This document shows positions 55,669 to 64,000 of a stretch of DNA of 64,000 bases, in pieces. The stretch comes from Euphorbia lathyris (Eukaryota > Streptophyta > Magnoliopsida > Malpighiales > Euphorbiaceae). Both the position numbers and the translations under genes were made by a program. The notes beneath the pieces were generated by a model, which saw only the letters and a list, made by a program, of their open reading frames with translations, had not been told where the DNA came from and did not search any database. Each line of letters opens with the position of its first letter. Within the stretch, counting starts at the first letter, position 1. The stretch is taken from contig NC_088911.1 of assembly GCF_963576675.1 (NCBI RefSeq), positions 61,775,756 through 61,839,755 on the forward strand, in the 5' to 3' direction.

Positions 55669-56478
55669 TTAAACATTTACAGGAGTATCCTCCTTAGCAT
55701 CTTTCTCTAAAGATGCGCCCTCTGGAGGAACCTCCTTCTCCATAACAATAGTTCCTTCCTGAGGAACCGTACAATCAATTATCAACTCATTGCTCTTGTC
55801 ACCCGCCCCCTGGGATGCTTCGCCGAGGTCATCAGATTCAAGATCAATGACAGGTTTGCTCTCCTCGGCTGATCCGCTCAGCTCCTTTCGAATCTGATCG
55901 CGGATGAAATCCTTAACGTTCGGGATCTTCCGATACTTAAGGCAGTCCTCAACCTCGGGGACCACGTACTCCGGATCCACAAAATCGATTTCGGGGTAGG
56001 AAAGCTTAACGTACGCCATGATCCACTCGCCATAATAATAAGCACGCTCTTCTGCCAGGATCTCCGCGTTCAACAAGGCAGCCTTGTGATTCTTAGCATC
56101 CTCCTCAACCGGGACACCATTTTGCCGAGAAGTATCGGCACACATAAGAAATTTATCAAGATGTTCGTTAGGGTTCTCATGAAGTTCTCCTCCGAATTGA
56201 CCGAGCTGTTGGATCAATTGGATCATGCTAGTCTTGATTTCATATGTGTTGGTTGGGATGGCAGGGGTGACGATTCCATTGCAATTTTGTGGTCGATGCG
56301 GAGCTAGGATCTCCATCATTGTTCGAGTGTCGTTTCCCCCTCCGTTCGGGACGTTGTTTACCGGTGGGTTGGTTTCATTGTTGATGTTGGCCATCTTTTC
56401 TCTCTGAATCCTACAAAGAGTCCGTTCAATTTCAAGATCAATAGGAATAAGAGTATCACTCCGAGATCGGGTGTGCAT
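55669..56478 (-). pseudogene. chimeric ORF: gag N-terminus fused to Tat antisense ORF
   Basis: 269 codons on the minus strand. Residues 1-124 are the N-terminal third of the gag-only element's gag (MHTRSRSDTLIPIDLEIERT, later EILAPHRP and FLMCADTSRQNGVP). From about residue 125 the sequence is unrelated to gag: AEERAYYYGEWIMAYVKLSY, PEYVVPEVEDCL and an acidic C-terminus. This second part lies antisense and 3' of the Tat integrase, where Tat-lineage elements are known to carry an extra ORF. The frame happens to stay open across the junction. Function unknown. Confidence 0.65.
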
Positions 56479-56619
56479 AAACTATTAAAGAAAATAAGGA
56501 AAAATACAAACAAGAAAGAATGTTTGTTAGTGTATAAACAAAGTATAAACAATTTATACAAAAAGAATGCCTAGACTAACAATAAAACGTTTTGGTCTAA
56601 TATTGCAATAAGATATAAA

Positions 56620-56637
56620 TCCCCGGCAACGGCACCA
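56620..56637 (-). other. primer binding site, tRNA-Asp type
   Basis: The minus strand reads TGGTGCCGTTGCCGGGGA, one mismatch (T for C) to the PBS of the other two Athila-like elements. It lies six bases from the LTR end. Confidence 0.9.
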
Positions 56638-56643
56638 AAAACT

Positions 56644-58366
56644 TGATGAGTGTCTAGGTAGAGTGATAAAATATTATGTGTTAAGTGTTATGGTTATGGA
56701 TGTGATCTTTCTAAGTGCTCTAACTCTACTAGACGCTACTACGTAGGGGCAAGTGTGCCCCGTTGTATCAAGTAATAATCTGGGTAAGACCGGGTATCGA
56801 ATCCACAGGATTTATAGCTACAAGTATTAAACTACTCGGTTTTACACGTTATCTAAGTGGTAAATACTTTTGAGTTTGGTGACAACTATAAACTAATCCT
56901 AAACTATGGGTGAGACAATTTTCATGTATTTCAAGCCCTTTTAGAGTGATACGGATAATGATAAGTTATAACATATGTCAAACAATACGAAACTTATATG
57001 ATCAATATTTTACTCTTGCAAAGACGACTATCTATAGACCGAACAACTCCGTGAGGTTCTAGAGTCGTGATTTCCCCTTCGGGCGACTCTAATTCTTAAG
57101 ATCAGAAACTAGGACCCGTAAGTTTTGTGGCTCGTCAATTCCTACGGTTTCCAGATTGTCAATTCCGGTAAGGCAACACCTATGTGATTCCTAATAGATT
57201 TCGGAGCTCGTAAACGACCTACACAATAATCAATTATGAGTATCAAAGCAAGCAATAAATAATAACACATATAGTGAAAACGGACTTGTAAATCATATAT
57301 TATAAATATGGAATATGAAAATACGAAATGCAACCAAACCTAGTACATAGAAAGAGTACAAGCTAATTAACAAGTAGAAAGGGAAGAAGAATCGGCCCTT
57401 AGGACTAGCTAACCGGACTCAAAGTCGTCTCTTAACACTTAGAGGTGGGACTCTCGAGCTTGGTGAGTGCGGATGGGGCGGAACTTCGACGGAGTAACAA
57501 GAGGATTATACAAGCTCTCAAGGTGTAAGGAACTTTAGTACATAGAAAATTGAATAAGGAAATGAGTGCTAATCACTCTTATTTATACATCAAGCTCGGG
57601 GGTAGAATCATAAATACACAAGTTATAAGTAGGAATTCACATTATTTTTGCAGTTTCCACATGGCACGCCCCGCATAGACAGGAAGACGCCCCGCGTGTC
57701 TGCCCATTCCGTTGATAATTTCCTGCGTGTGGACCAGATTCAGACTTGTTGTCTCAACCACACCCCGCGTGGACAGGAAGACGCCCCGCGTGTCTGCCCA
57801 TTCCGTTGATAATTTCCTATGTGTGGACCAGATTCAGACTTGTTGTCTCAACCACGCCCCGCGTAAACTGGAGAACGCCCCGCGTGGTTGAGCCTCTGGA
57901 GTTCAATAGCTTGAATCATGCTTTTGACGCCCCGCATGGCTTGGAAAACGCCCCGCGTCCCTGAGCTTCTGAAACTTTAGATTGAAGAATTGCTCCTGTA
58001 CGCCCCGCGTATAAGTGGAGACGCCCCGCGTGGTATCTGTTGACTTAGTGGGGCCATATAGTCTGACTGCCGTGATTGAGAGGGCATTGTTCTACGCCCC
58101 GCGTGGTTGCTTCTGCGCCCCGCGTGTGTCGGTGAATTTTACTCCTTAACTCGTACCTGCGAAGTACAATTCTCGAGAGCCGAGTTAGCTTGACGTTTAT
58201 CTTTCTGAAATTAATCAAAAATAAAGGAAATTAACCAAAAGCATAAAATTTATTTTTATTTTGTTATTTTATTAAAAACACATTATTTTTGTAATTAAAC
58301 TCACTTATTTAGTCCACAATTAAACTGTAATTCACGCTAAAAGATAGGGACAAAACGTCCCTATCA
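56644..58366 (-). repeat. 5' LTR of gag-only Athila-like element
   Basis: 1723 bp, near-identical to 35287-37008. TATA box on the minus strand at 57579-57587; ACGCCCCGCGTG array at 57662-58130. This is the promoter LTR in transcription sense. Confidence 0.93.
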
Positions 58367-58371
58367 GCGTG

Positions 58372-60460
58372 AACCAGTAGCTGTCAACGTAATTTCAGAT
58401 CAGTTGTTAACGTACTTTTCGGTGACTGACGATGATATTTCGGTAATGATATTTTAGACTTAAACTCTTTTTAAAATGTTATAAGTATGATTTTAAATAA
58501 GTTTAGTTTCGGTAGTTTCTTCAAATTTTAAAAGATTTATATTTACGATTAATAATTTATCATCTATGGATAATTCATATAAAATTTAGATAATTGTTCT
58601 TTAGATTTATAAAAGTGAAATTTAATTCGGTATTAATAGGCTTTTAGCAGTTTAACGAGTCTAAAGGTATAATCAGTCCAAATTAGTTATGTCAGTTCCA
58701 AATTACTATCTCAGTGATCGGGAATAATCCAATAAGAATATCTCGATTATTTTAAATTCTATTAATAAAATATTTTAAGCAACTTTAATAGTTAGGGTTA
58801 AAATAGGTTGAAAATAAAAGGACTAATACTGATATTTCTCAAGTAGAGTCGGTATAAAGTCGAATATCAAATTAGTACAAGAATTTGGAATATAAAATTT
58901 GTACAGATAGATTCCTAGCAGTGCCACGAGTCTAACTGAACCATCGGTCGGAATTAACGTTATCAGTTTAGTTTACATATTACAATTTCCGGTAACAAAT
59001 GAGAATAGTTCGATAAAAGTGTTTGGTGTAAAATTAGTTTTATATTATGTGATTAATATTTAAATGACTTTAAATTATTGAGTTAAAATAAGTTATAAAT
59101 TAGAAGGATTAATATCGATATTTGTTAAATAGAGTCTATATAAATTTGAATATAAAAGTTAAGTACAATAATTTGAATAAAATTAGGACAAATATATTCT
59201 TATTTAATGAGTTTAATAGTATTCATAGTCCTAATTAATTATTCAGTTTAGAATTTTATTTCGATAACGATATTAAATTTTATTAAGAATATTTGCCTTT
59301 AAACAATATTAAGTTTTGTCGATATAATATTTTGAGCTATTAAATTCTTGGAGTTCGATTAAATTACGAGTCGATGATTTTACATGAAATTTTAACTATC
59401 TTAGTTATATTAAAAGATTATTTGACTTTAATGATTATGATTATTTTTGCGAAAATAGTTATTTGATGTCAAATGATTGTATGGTTATGGAATAAATAGG
59501 AAGTTTGACTGTGAAAAGAGATTTGAGCATATTGTGATTTATGATTTTATATATATCCATCTAGAATAATCCGGACGGGTGGTTTTGATATTTGATGACT
59601 ATGTTCAGTGAGGGACATGGTCTGTGTACACAGTCTAAAGACCTAGTCGGGTATTGGCAGCGAAGTGTGGGGTAAGACCAATACAGGATTAGGCAAGGTT
59701 AAAGAGACGTCTCGACGATATATGTGGTATGGTTTATGAATTGATACGTAAGGGGAGAAGCTCTATGATGGATATAATGATAAGTTTGTTGGATTACGAA
59801 TTTGGTTTGATAAACCATTTGTTTATGAATTTGGCTTGATAAAGCGTTTATTTGATTACGAATTTGGCTTGATAAAGCATTTGTTTGATTACGAGTTGGT
59901 TTGATTAAAAGTTGGTTAAAAAAATGTTTATTTGTTATGAACTGGTTTGACGAAACGTTTATTCGATTTGATTTGTTTTGATAAAATGCTGATATAAAGA
60001 TATCAATATTTATTTGTGATTTGATTTAATTTGATAACGTAATTTTTTTTAAAGTTTCGTACTGTTGAATCGATAAAGTATTCACGTATATATTAAATAA
60101 ATATAAACAAATTTATGATGGTCTGAATAAGCGTTTTTGTCCATTTCGAAATTAAGTTAAGTTATTAGGAAATTAAATTAAGTTTTTAACGGGTTAAAAA
60201 TTGACGAGTCGAAATCATAGATCGGGATACTAAACATATTGTGAATAGTAGTAGCGATAAAACGAAACTATATAGCAATAAAGTGAAGTCTATTAATTGC
60301 ATCAATGTGTCAATATGTTGAGAGAACTACCTAAAGTGGGTAGAACTGCGTGGCTTTGATTCCCGATTTAAAGATTAAAAGACGTTCGGGATACGTAGGA
60401 AGCTTGATAGAATTGTCAAGTCCAAGCCAAATAATTAATAAAACTTTAGGTAGTCCAAAT
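58372..60460. other. unclassified LTR-like sequence, continuation of 34576-35286
   Basis: No ORF. It holds three degenerate copies of a repeat of about 281 bp (58560-59450), then degenerate repeats of about 35-40 bp (ATTACGAATTTGGCTTGATAAA) at 59790-59990. The end near 60350-60420 (AGAACTGCGTGGCTTTGATTC, then GGGATACGTAGGAAGCTTG) resembles a phrase common near the ends of Ogre/Tat-type LTRs, so this may be an old LTR. The family is not established. Confidence 0.4.
58560..59450. repeat. degenerate tandem repeat, about 281-bp period
   Basis: Landmarks recur at about 58628, 58910 and 59191: TTTTAGCAGT / TCCTAGCAGT / TCTTATTTAATGAG, followed by GAGTCTAA, AATTA.TT.TCAGTT, TTTCGGTAA or TTTCGATAA, and later GGATTAATA-TGATATTT. 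The copies are well diverged. Confidence 0.6.
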
Positions 60461-62304
60461 TGTTGGGGTTTAGTGTCCTATAGACAATTGTTCTAGGATA
60501 TGAACTGAATGTAAATGAAGTGTTCTTTATATCATTTGTTTTAATAAGATATGGTTTCATAACTATATAAAGGCAACCTCTTTTAAGAACTAAATAAGTC
60601 TAATAAAAGGAAATCCCTAAGTTTGTTTAAAGTGATTATAAAGTGTTCATACAAGCATGAAGTGAGACGAAACTTTATAATAAACTGGTAAACTTAAAAC
60701 CACCCCAAGTCAAGTAATATGTTTAGAAATAGGATTGACATATCACTGCTGAGACTTGCATGTAACAGTGTCTTCTGTCGAGACAGAGAGTTGATCTCAC
60801 AAGCTTCAGATATGCAGATATTTGGACAGTTGCATGGATCCGATGAAAGGGAGTTCATTAGGATTGGGGACCCGACTTGAGATAACAGGATGGGTAGATT
60901 TATCCTTGTCACCTGTTCATCTCATTGGTATTAATAGGTATAAGTAATCCTAAGACTCAAAGGAATGTTAGTTAGTGATTATGGATTATGGAATGTGATG
61001 CTTTGATCCTGTTGTAACACGATCCATAACAGAGATGACTCTGGGGTGTGAATGGCAGATGTTGGGTATCACAGGAAGTAATTGCAGGATAGTTATACAT
61101 TGGATTGAGCATTTGTCACTCCCGATAAATGGGAGATACGTCCAAGGATCGCTTGTGGAAGACTTGACTCTAAATCCTTGCAAGGTGATGGTTTAAGACT
61201 TGAAATGCAGATTTCACTTAACCTATCTAATTGGAGTTAACTCAGCCTGTATAAGTAAAACGAACATCTCGCTATATGTGACTTGACATTATCCATAGTC
61301 ATAAGATTCAGTTCAAGGATGTAGTTGATGAAGGATCGAATTATACTGTAACTAATACGGAAAGGTCAACGACATAATCAACATGTCTTCTTATAGCTCT
61401 GGGGGAATGTTTCAGATCTGCCAATCACATTTCGCGTACTCATTCCGTTATGCAAAGATTAAATATAATTCTGAAAAAATTAATTTAATAGTTGCATACG
61501 GCTAGAAGCAATAATAACCTAATGGGTCACACATAAGACTTGGAGTCCAAAAGAGAAATAAATGTTAATTAATTGATGGAAGCCCAACTGAGTCCACTAA
61601 GGCCCAGTACCTAGGGGGGCGATTTATGTATGTAAAATACATAAATAAATTAATTTGATTTTAAACAATTCTAAGTAGATTATGATTGTGAATTAAATTA
61701 ATTAAAGGATAAATAAGTTAAGAGGTTTAATGAGATTAAATTGCTTCTATTATTATCATATTGATAATTTATTATTATTATCTTTATATTTAGATATAAT
61801 TATAGATAATAACTAATAAGAATTTTATTTCGAATTAAATTCTTATTTCAGTAACTTAATTCTATCTAACTAGGGTTTAGATACAAGAGACTATATATAC
61901 CCCCCTTATAGTAGAATTTCGGCCAACCCTAGCCAACTGGAGAGAGAGAGAGAATTTCGACCCCCTTGTTGAGGACGAGATCATCTACCGCTTCCTTCCG
62001 TTTCAATTGATTATTAATCTCTTTCTCTTATTCCTTGATCTTGTGTTGATTTATTAGAGGCAATCTACTTTGGTTGCTTTCATACGGTTGAGTTCTAACC
62101 ATATTTTGAATTGTGTTTTTGTCTTGTGCTCGGGAACTCGGAGTAAGAGTTGTGGGCACTACAATTGCAACGGTAGATAGTTCATCGAAAGGTATTTCCT
62201 TCTATCCCTCTTTATATGAAATAACGATTAACGGATCTTGGGTTAATGGAAAAAGGTTAAAATTTTTACATTTCCGCTGCCAAACGATAGCCTATTTTCC
62301 TTCA
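60461..62304 (+). repeat. 5' LTR of a copia-type element
   Basis: 1844 bp, TGTTGGGGTTTAGTG to TTCCTTCA, homologous over most of its length to the solo LTR at 49870-51905. It is followed by a PBS, so it is a 5' LTR. ORFs in it are incidental. Confidence 0.9.
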
Positions 62305-62305
62305 G

Positions 62306-62317
62306 TGGTATCAGAGC
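62306..62317 (+). other. primer binding site, initiator tRNA-Met
   Basis: TGGTATCAGAGC one base after the LTR end. Confidence 0.92.
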
Positions 62318-62683
62318 CTGCGTTAAGTCCATTATTTCATATATGAAAATTAAAAGGTTTTTCAATCAGATTGAATAAATATTTATAGTTAGGTTAATTA
62401 ACGAAACCGTTTTGATTAATTAATTCTAAAGATAAATAAGTTTTAATTAATTGTTAATTAAAATAGATTATGCATATATTCCGGCTTATATTTTGGTTGA
62501 TAATCATTATAACAAAACTATTGGGTTTATAGTTAGATTGATAAAAGTTAGTTTTATTAATTCTAAAGATAAAACAAAATCTTTAATAGATTTTTCTTAT
62601 TTTCTGAAAATCGTTTTGAAACTGATATATATATATATTTGTTATATTTAAAATAAAAAATTTGGAACAACAATCTGGGTTGT

Positions 62684-62732
62684 GCCGCGAGGCAGCAACC
62701 CGAACTGCTGTTCGCAGTTGCTGCCTCGCGGC
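62684..62732. repeat. GC-rich hairpin, perfect 16-bp arms
   Basis: GCCGCGAGGCAGCAAC (62684-62699) and its exact complement (62717-62732) around 17 bases. A further GCTGCCGTAAGGCAGCGGC stem lies at about 62757-62775. Confidence 0.9.
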
Positions 62733-62864
62733 AACAACCGTGTGCGGCTGGACGTCGCTGCCGTAAGGCAGCGGCAACGCCACTATCTCGGGCCCCCTTT
62801 TTGTGGACCCGACACGAGCCCACTCCTGTTTGTTTTAAAATTGTTTTAAAATAAAATTGAGTTT

Positions 62865-62904
<40 letters not shown>

Positions 62905-62909
<5 letters not shown>

Positions 62910-63282
62910 AATAATTTATTAGTCCCCTAGTTTTTACCTAACACACTGTTTAGTCCCTCTATTTTGAAAAACACATTGTAAGGTCTATATCTTTTACCAA
63001 TATTAACTCTGTGGTCCTTTTATCTATTTTTTTAGATTTTTAACCGAACATATCTTAGCTTTTAGGACAACCACGCTACAATACAAGTTGACTATGTTAC
63101 TCTGTTATTTTATACATGTCTATTTATGCTAAAATATAATGGTTACAGGTCTAAAAAAACTAGACAAAAGGATCAAAGGGTTAATATTGGTAAAAGCTAG
63201 GGACCTTATAATGTGTTTTTCAAAATAGGAGGACTAAACAGTGTGTTAGGTAAAAACTAGGGGACTAATAAATTATTTACCC
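62905..63282. mobile_element. foldback MITE inserted in a TA microsatellite
   Basis: Ends GGGTAAATAATTTATTAGTC and its complement, with inverted repeats of about 100 bp or more (GTTTTTACCTAACACACTG, TTGAAAAACACATT). It sits within (TA)n (62863-62904 and 63283-63311), so a 9-bp duplication of TATATATAT is possible but cannot be proven. The ends resemble MULE-type MITEs. Confidence 0.8.
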
Positions 63283-63758
63283 ATATATATATATATATAT
63301 ATATATATATTTCAGAAATTAATAGTTTTTTTGTATTTGATTATCGGATAAAAGAATTTATTTAAAAGTTTGTTTTACCTATTTGTAAATAAAAAAGTAT
63401 TAAATGAATTAAATCAAAATAACCGGGATATGCATAGATAAGGTTTTGTATAGTTGTATTAATCTAATGTGATTAAATATAGAAGATACGAAACTGATAG
63501 AATTAAAATTGGATGAAAGTTAATTTGATAAGTTAATGCGATTAATCTAAATATTACATAAATATTTTATGTAATCAACCAATTAAATTTATTTAATTGA
63601 GTCTATGTATGTTTGGAGTTATGGACATATTTGGACCCTCTATTTAGTCTTTTGGTATTTTTGAAATAGGGCTTGCGAGTCCTGCCTATCTACTATCTAT
63701 TGTAATTTCTCCTCTCATCTAATTCCCTTCAAGATAATTGAAGTTTTCTTTAGTAGTA

Positions 63759-64000
63759 CAGTAAAACCTCTATATAGGAATACACTTGGGACCGAGCTAT
63801 TTATATAACAATTGAGAGGTTATTACTAAATAGAGTTTGGTATAATAAAATTTCTCAACACATAAAATTTTAAATTTTTATTATAGGCATGCATGGTTTA
63901 TATATAATGTATAACAATAGATATTAATGGAACACATTAAATATTTAAATTTCAATTTAGAGTTTTGGTTTTCAATATATATAAGTAATTGGAAGAGTTT
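63759..64000. mobile_element. left end of an Emigrant-like MITE, truncated by window edge
   Basis: TA followed by CAGTAAAACCTCTATATAGG at 63759 matches the terminus of the element at 7156. The right end is not in the window. Confidence 0.6.

Larger units (their letters stand above)
40467..56106 (+). mobile_element. Tat-type Ty3 element, internally deleted and 3'-truncated, with nested insertions
   Basis: Its own sequence is 40467-41277 plus 54086 to about 56106. It has a 514-bp LTR, a 5' leader, the first 51 codons of gag, then directly an integrase zinc finger (deletion of the rest of gag, protease and RT), the integrase core, a 3' noncoding part with repeated AAAGATAGGA words, and an antisense ORF on the minus strand. 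No 3' LTR was found. The right edge meets host gag within about 56090-56106. Interrupted by a solo LTR at 41278-54085. Confidence 0.75.
35287..58366 (-). mobile_element. gag-only Athila-like Ty3 element, minus strand, carrying nested insertions; TSD GCGTG
   Basis: Two near-identical LTRs (35287-37008 and 56644-58366), a tRNA-Asp-type PBS (56620-56637), a gag split between 56478-56106 and 40466-39346, and a PPT beside the left LTR (CCGAGGAGGTT, minus). GCGTG flanks both ends. Subtracting the Tat insertion (about 40467-56106) leaves about 7.4 kb with no protease, RT or integrase, so this is a non-autonomous family member. About 2.3 kb between gag and 3' LTR is noncoding and carries GC-rich words shared with its LTR. 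Confidence 0.92.
62318..64000 (+). mobile_element. interior of copia-type element, start only, no gag found
   Basis: The 1.7 kb after the PBS contains no gag-like ORF. It has AT-rich sequence, a GC hairpin (62684-62732), a TA microsatellite split by a MITE, and the left end of an Emigrant-like element at 63759. Either a long leader or a non-autonomous element. The rest is outside the window. Confidence 0.55.

Noticed and set aside
62563..62823. Minus-strand ORFs of 66-86 codons
   Set aside because: They cover the GC hairpin region and the AT-rich leader; composition follows the repeats and no motif is present.

Overview
This is plant nuclear DNA, almost certainly from a eudicot, and almost entirely transposable elements. 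I see no intact host gene. The plant assignment rests on Ty3 elements primed by tRNA-Asp (TGGCGCCGTTGCCGGGGA), Ty1/copia elements primed by initiator tRNA-Met (TGGTATCAGAGC), ATHILA-type and SIRE-type extra ORFs, Emigrant-type, hAT, MULE and CACTA ends, and one exon of a calcineurin B-like (CBL) calcium sensor. Sequence alone does not name the species.

Left part (1-6.4 kb): a minus-strand Athila-type Ty3 element (gag, protease, RT-RNase H, integrase, 5' LTR; its 3' end lies outside the window). From mid-gag to RNase H it keeps one reading frame, broken by seven stop codons, with one further homopolymer frameshift near the gag start. From 6.4 to 15 kb there is a graveyard of DNA transposons: a 44-bp-arm GC palindrome, an Emigrant-like MITE, a large foldback element carrying two nested MULEs with 9- and 10-bp target duplications, two tRNA-like pol III heads in inverted orientation around an AT-rich tandem array, and captured gene fragments including the CBL exon.

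Middle (15-33 kb): an old SIRE-type copia element (remnant ORF, hAT insertion with 8-bp duplication, 3' LTR). A younger complete SIRE-type element (18907-30473; LTRs of 1.34 kb; TSD TAAGA) is inserted inside the old LTR. It carries gag, pol and a long third ORF, all with a few disabling lesions.

Right part (33-62 kb): a deep nest. A gag-only Athila-like element (35287-58366, TSD GCGTG) is split in its gag by a Tat-type Ty3 element (about 40467-56106). The Tat integrase is split by a 2.8-kb solo LTR (41278-54085). That LTR is split by a pol-less gag plus ATHILA-ORF element (41711-49686) and by a copia-type solo LTR (49870-51905, TSD CGGAT). A second copy of the copia-type LTR, with its primer binding site, starts at 60461 and its interior runs off the window.

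The most unusual observations are: (1) the pol-less element has the outer (U3) end of its LTR at both extremities and is flanked by near-matching 5-mers, as if it had integrated as an inverted-terminus molecule; (2) several unrelated Ty3 LTRs each carry a family-specific GC-rich palindromic word array just upstream of the TATA box, and two elements repeat the same word downstream of gag; (3) the SIRE third ORF (copia) and the ATHILA ORF (Ty3) seem to share a domain; (4) stop codons are the dominant coding lesion, mostly TAA at likely CAA positions, in four different elements. All boundaries were read by eye.
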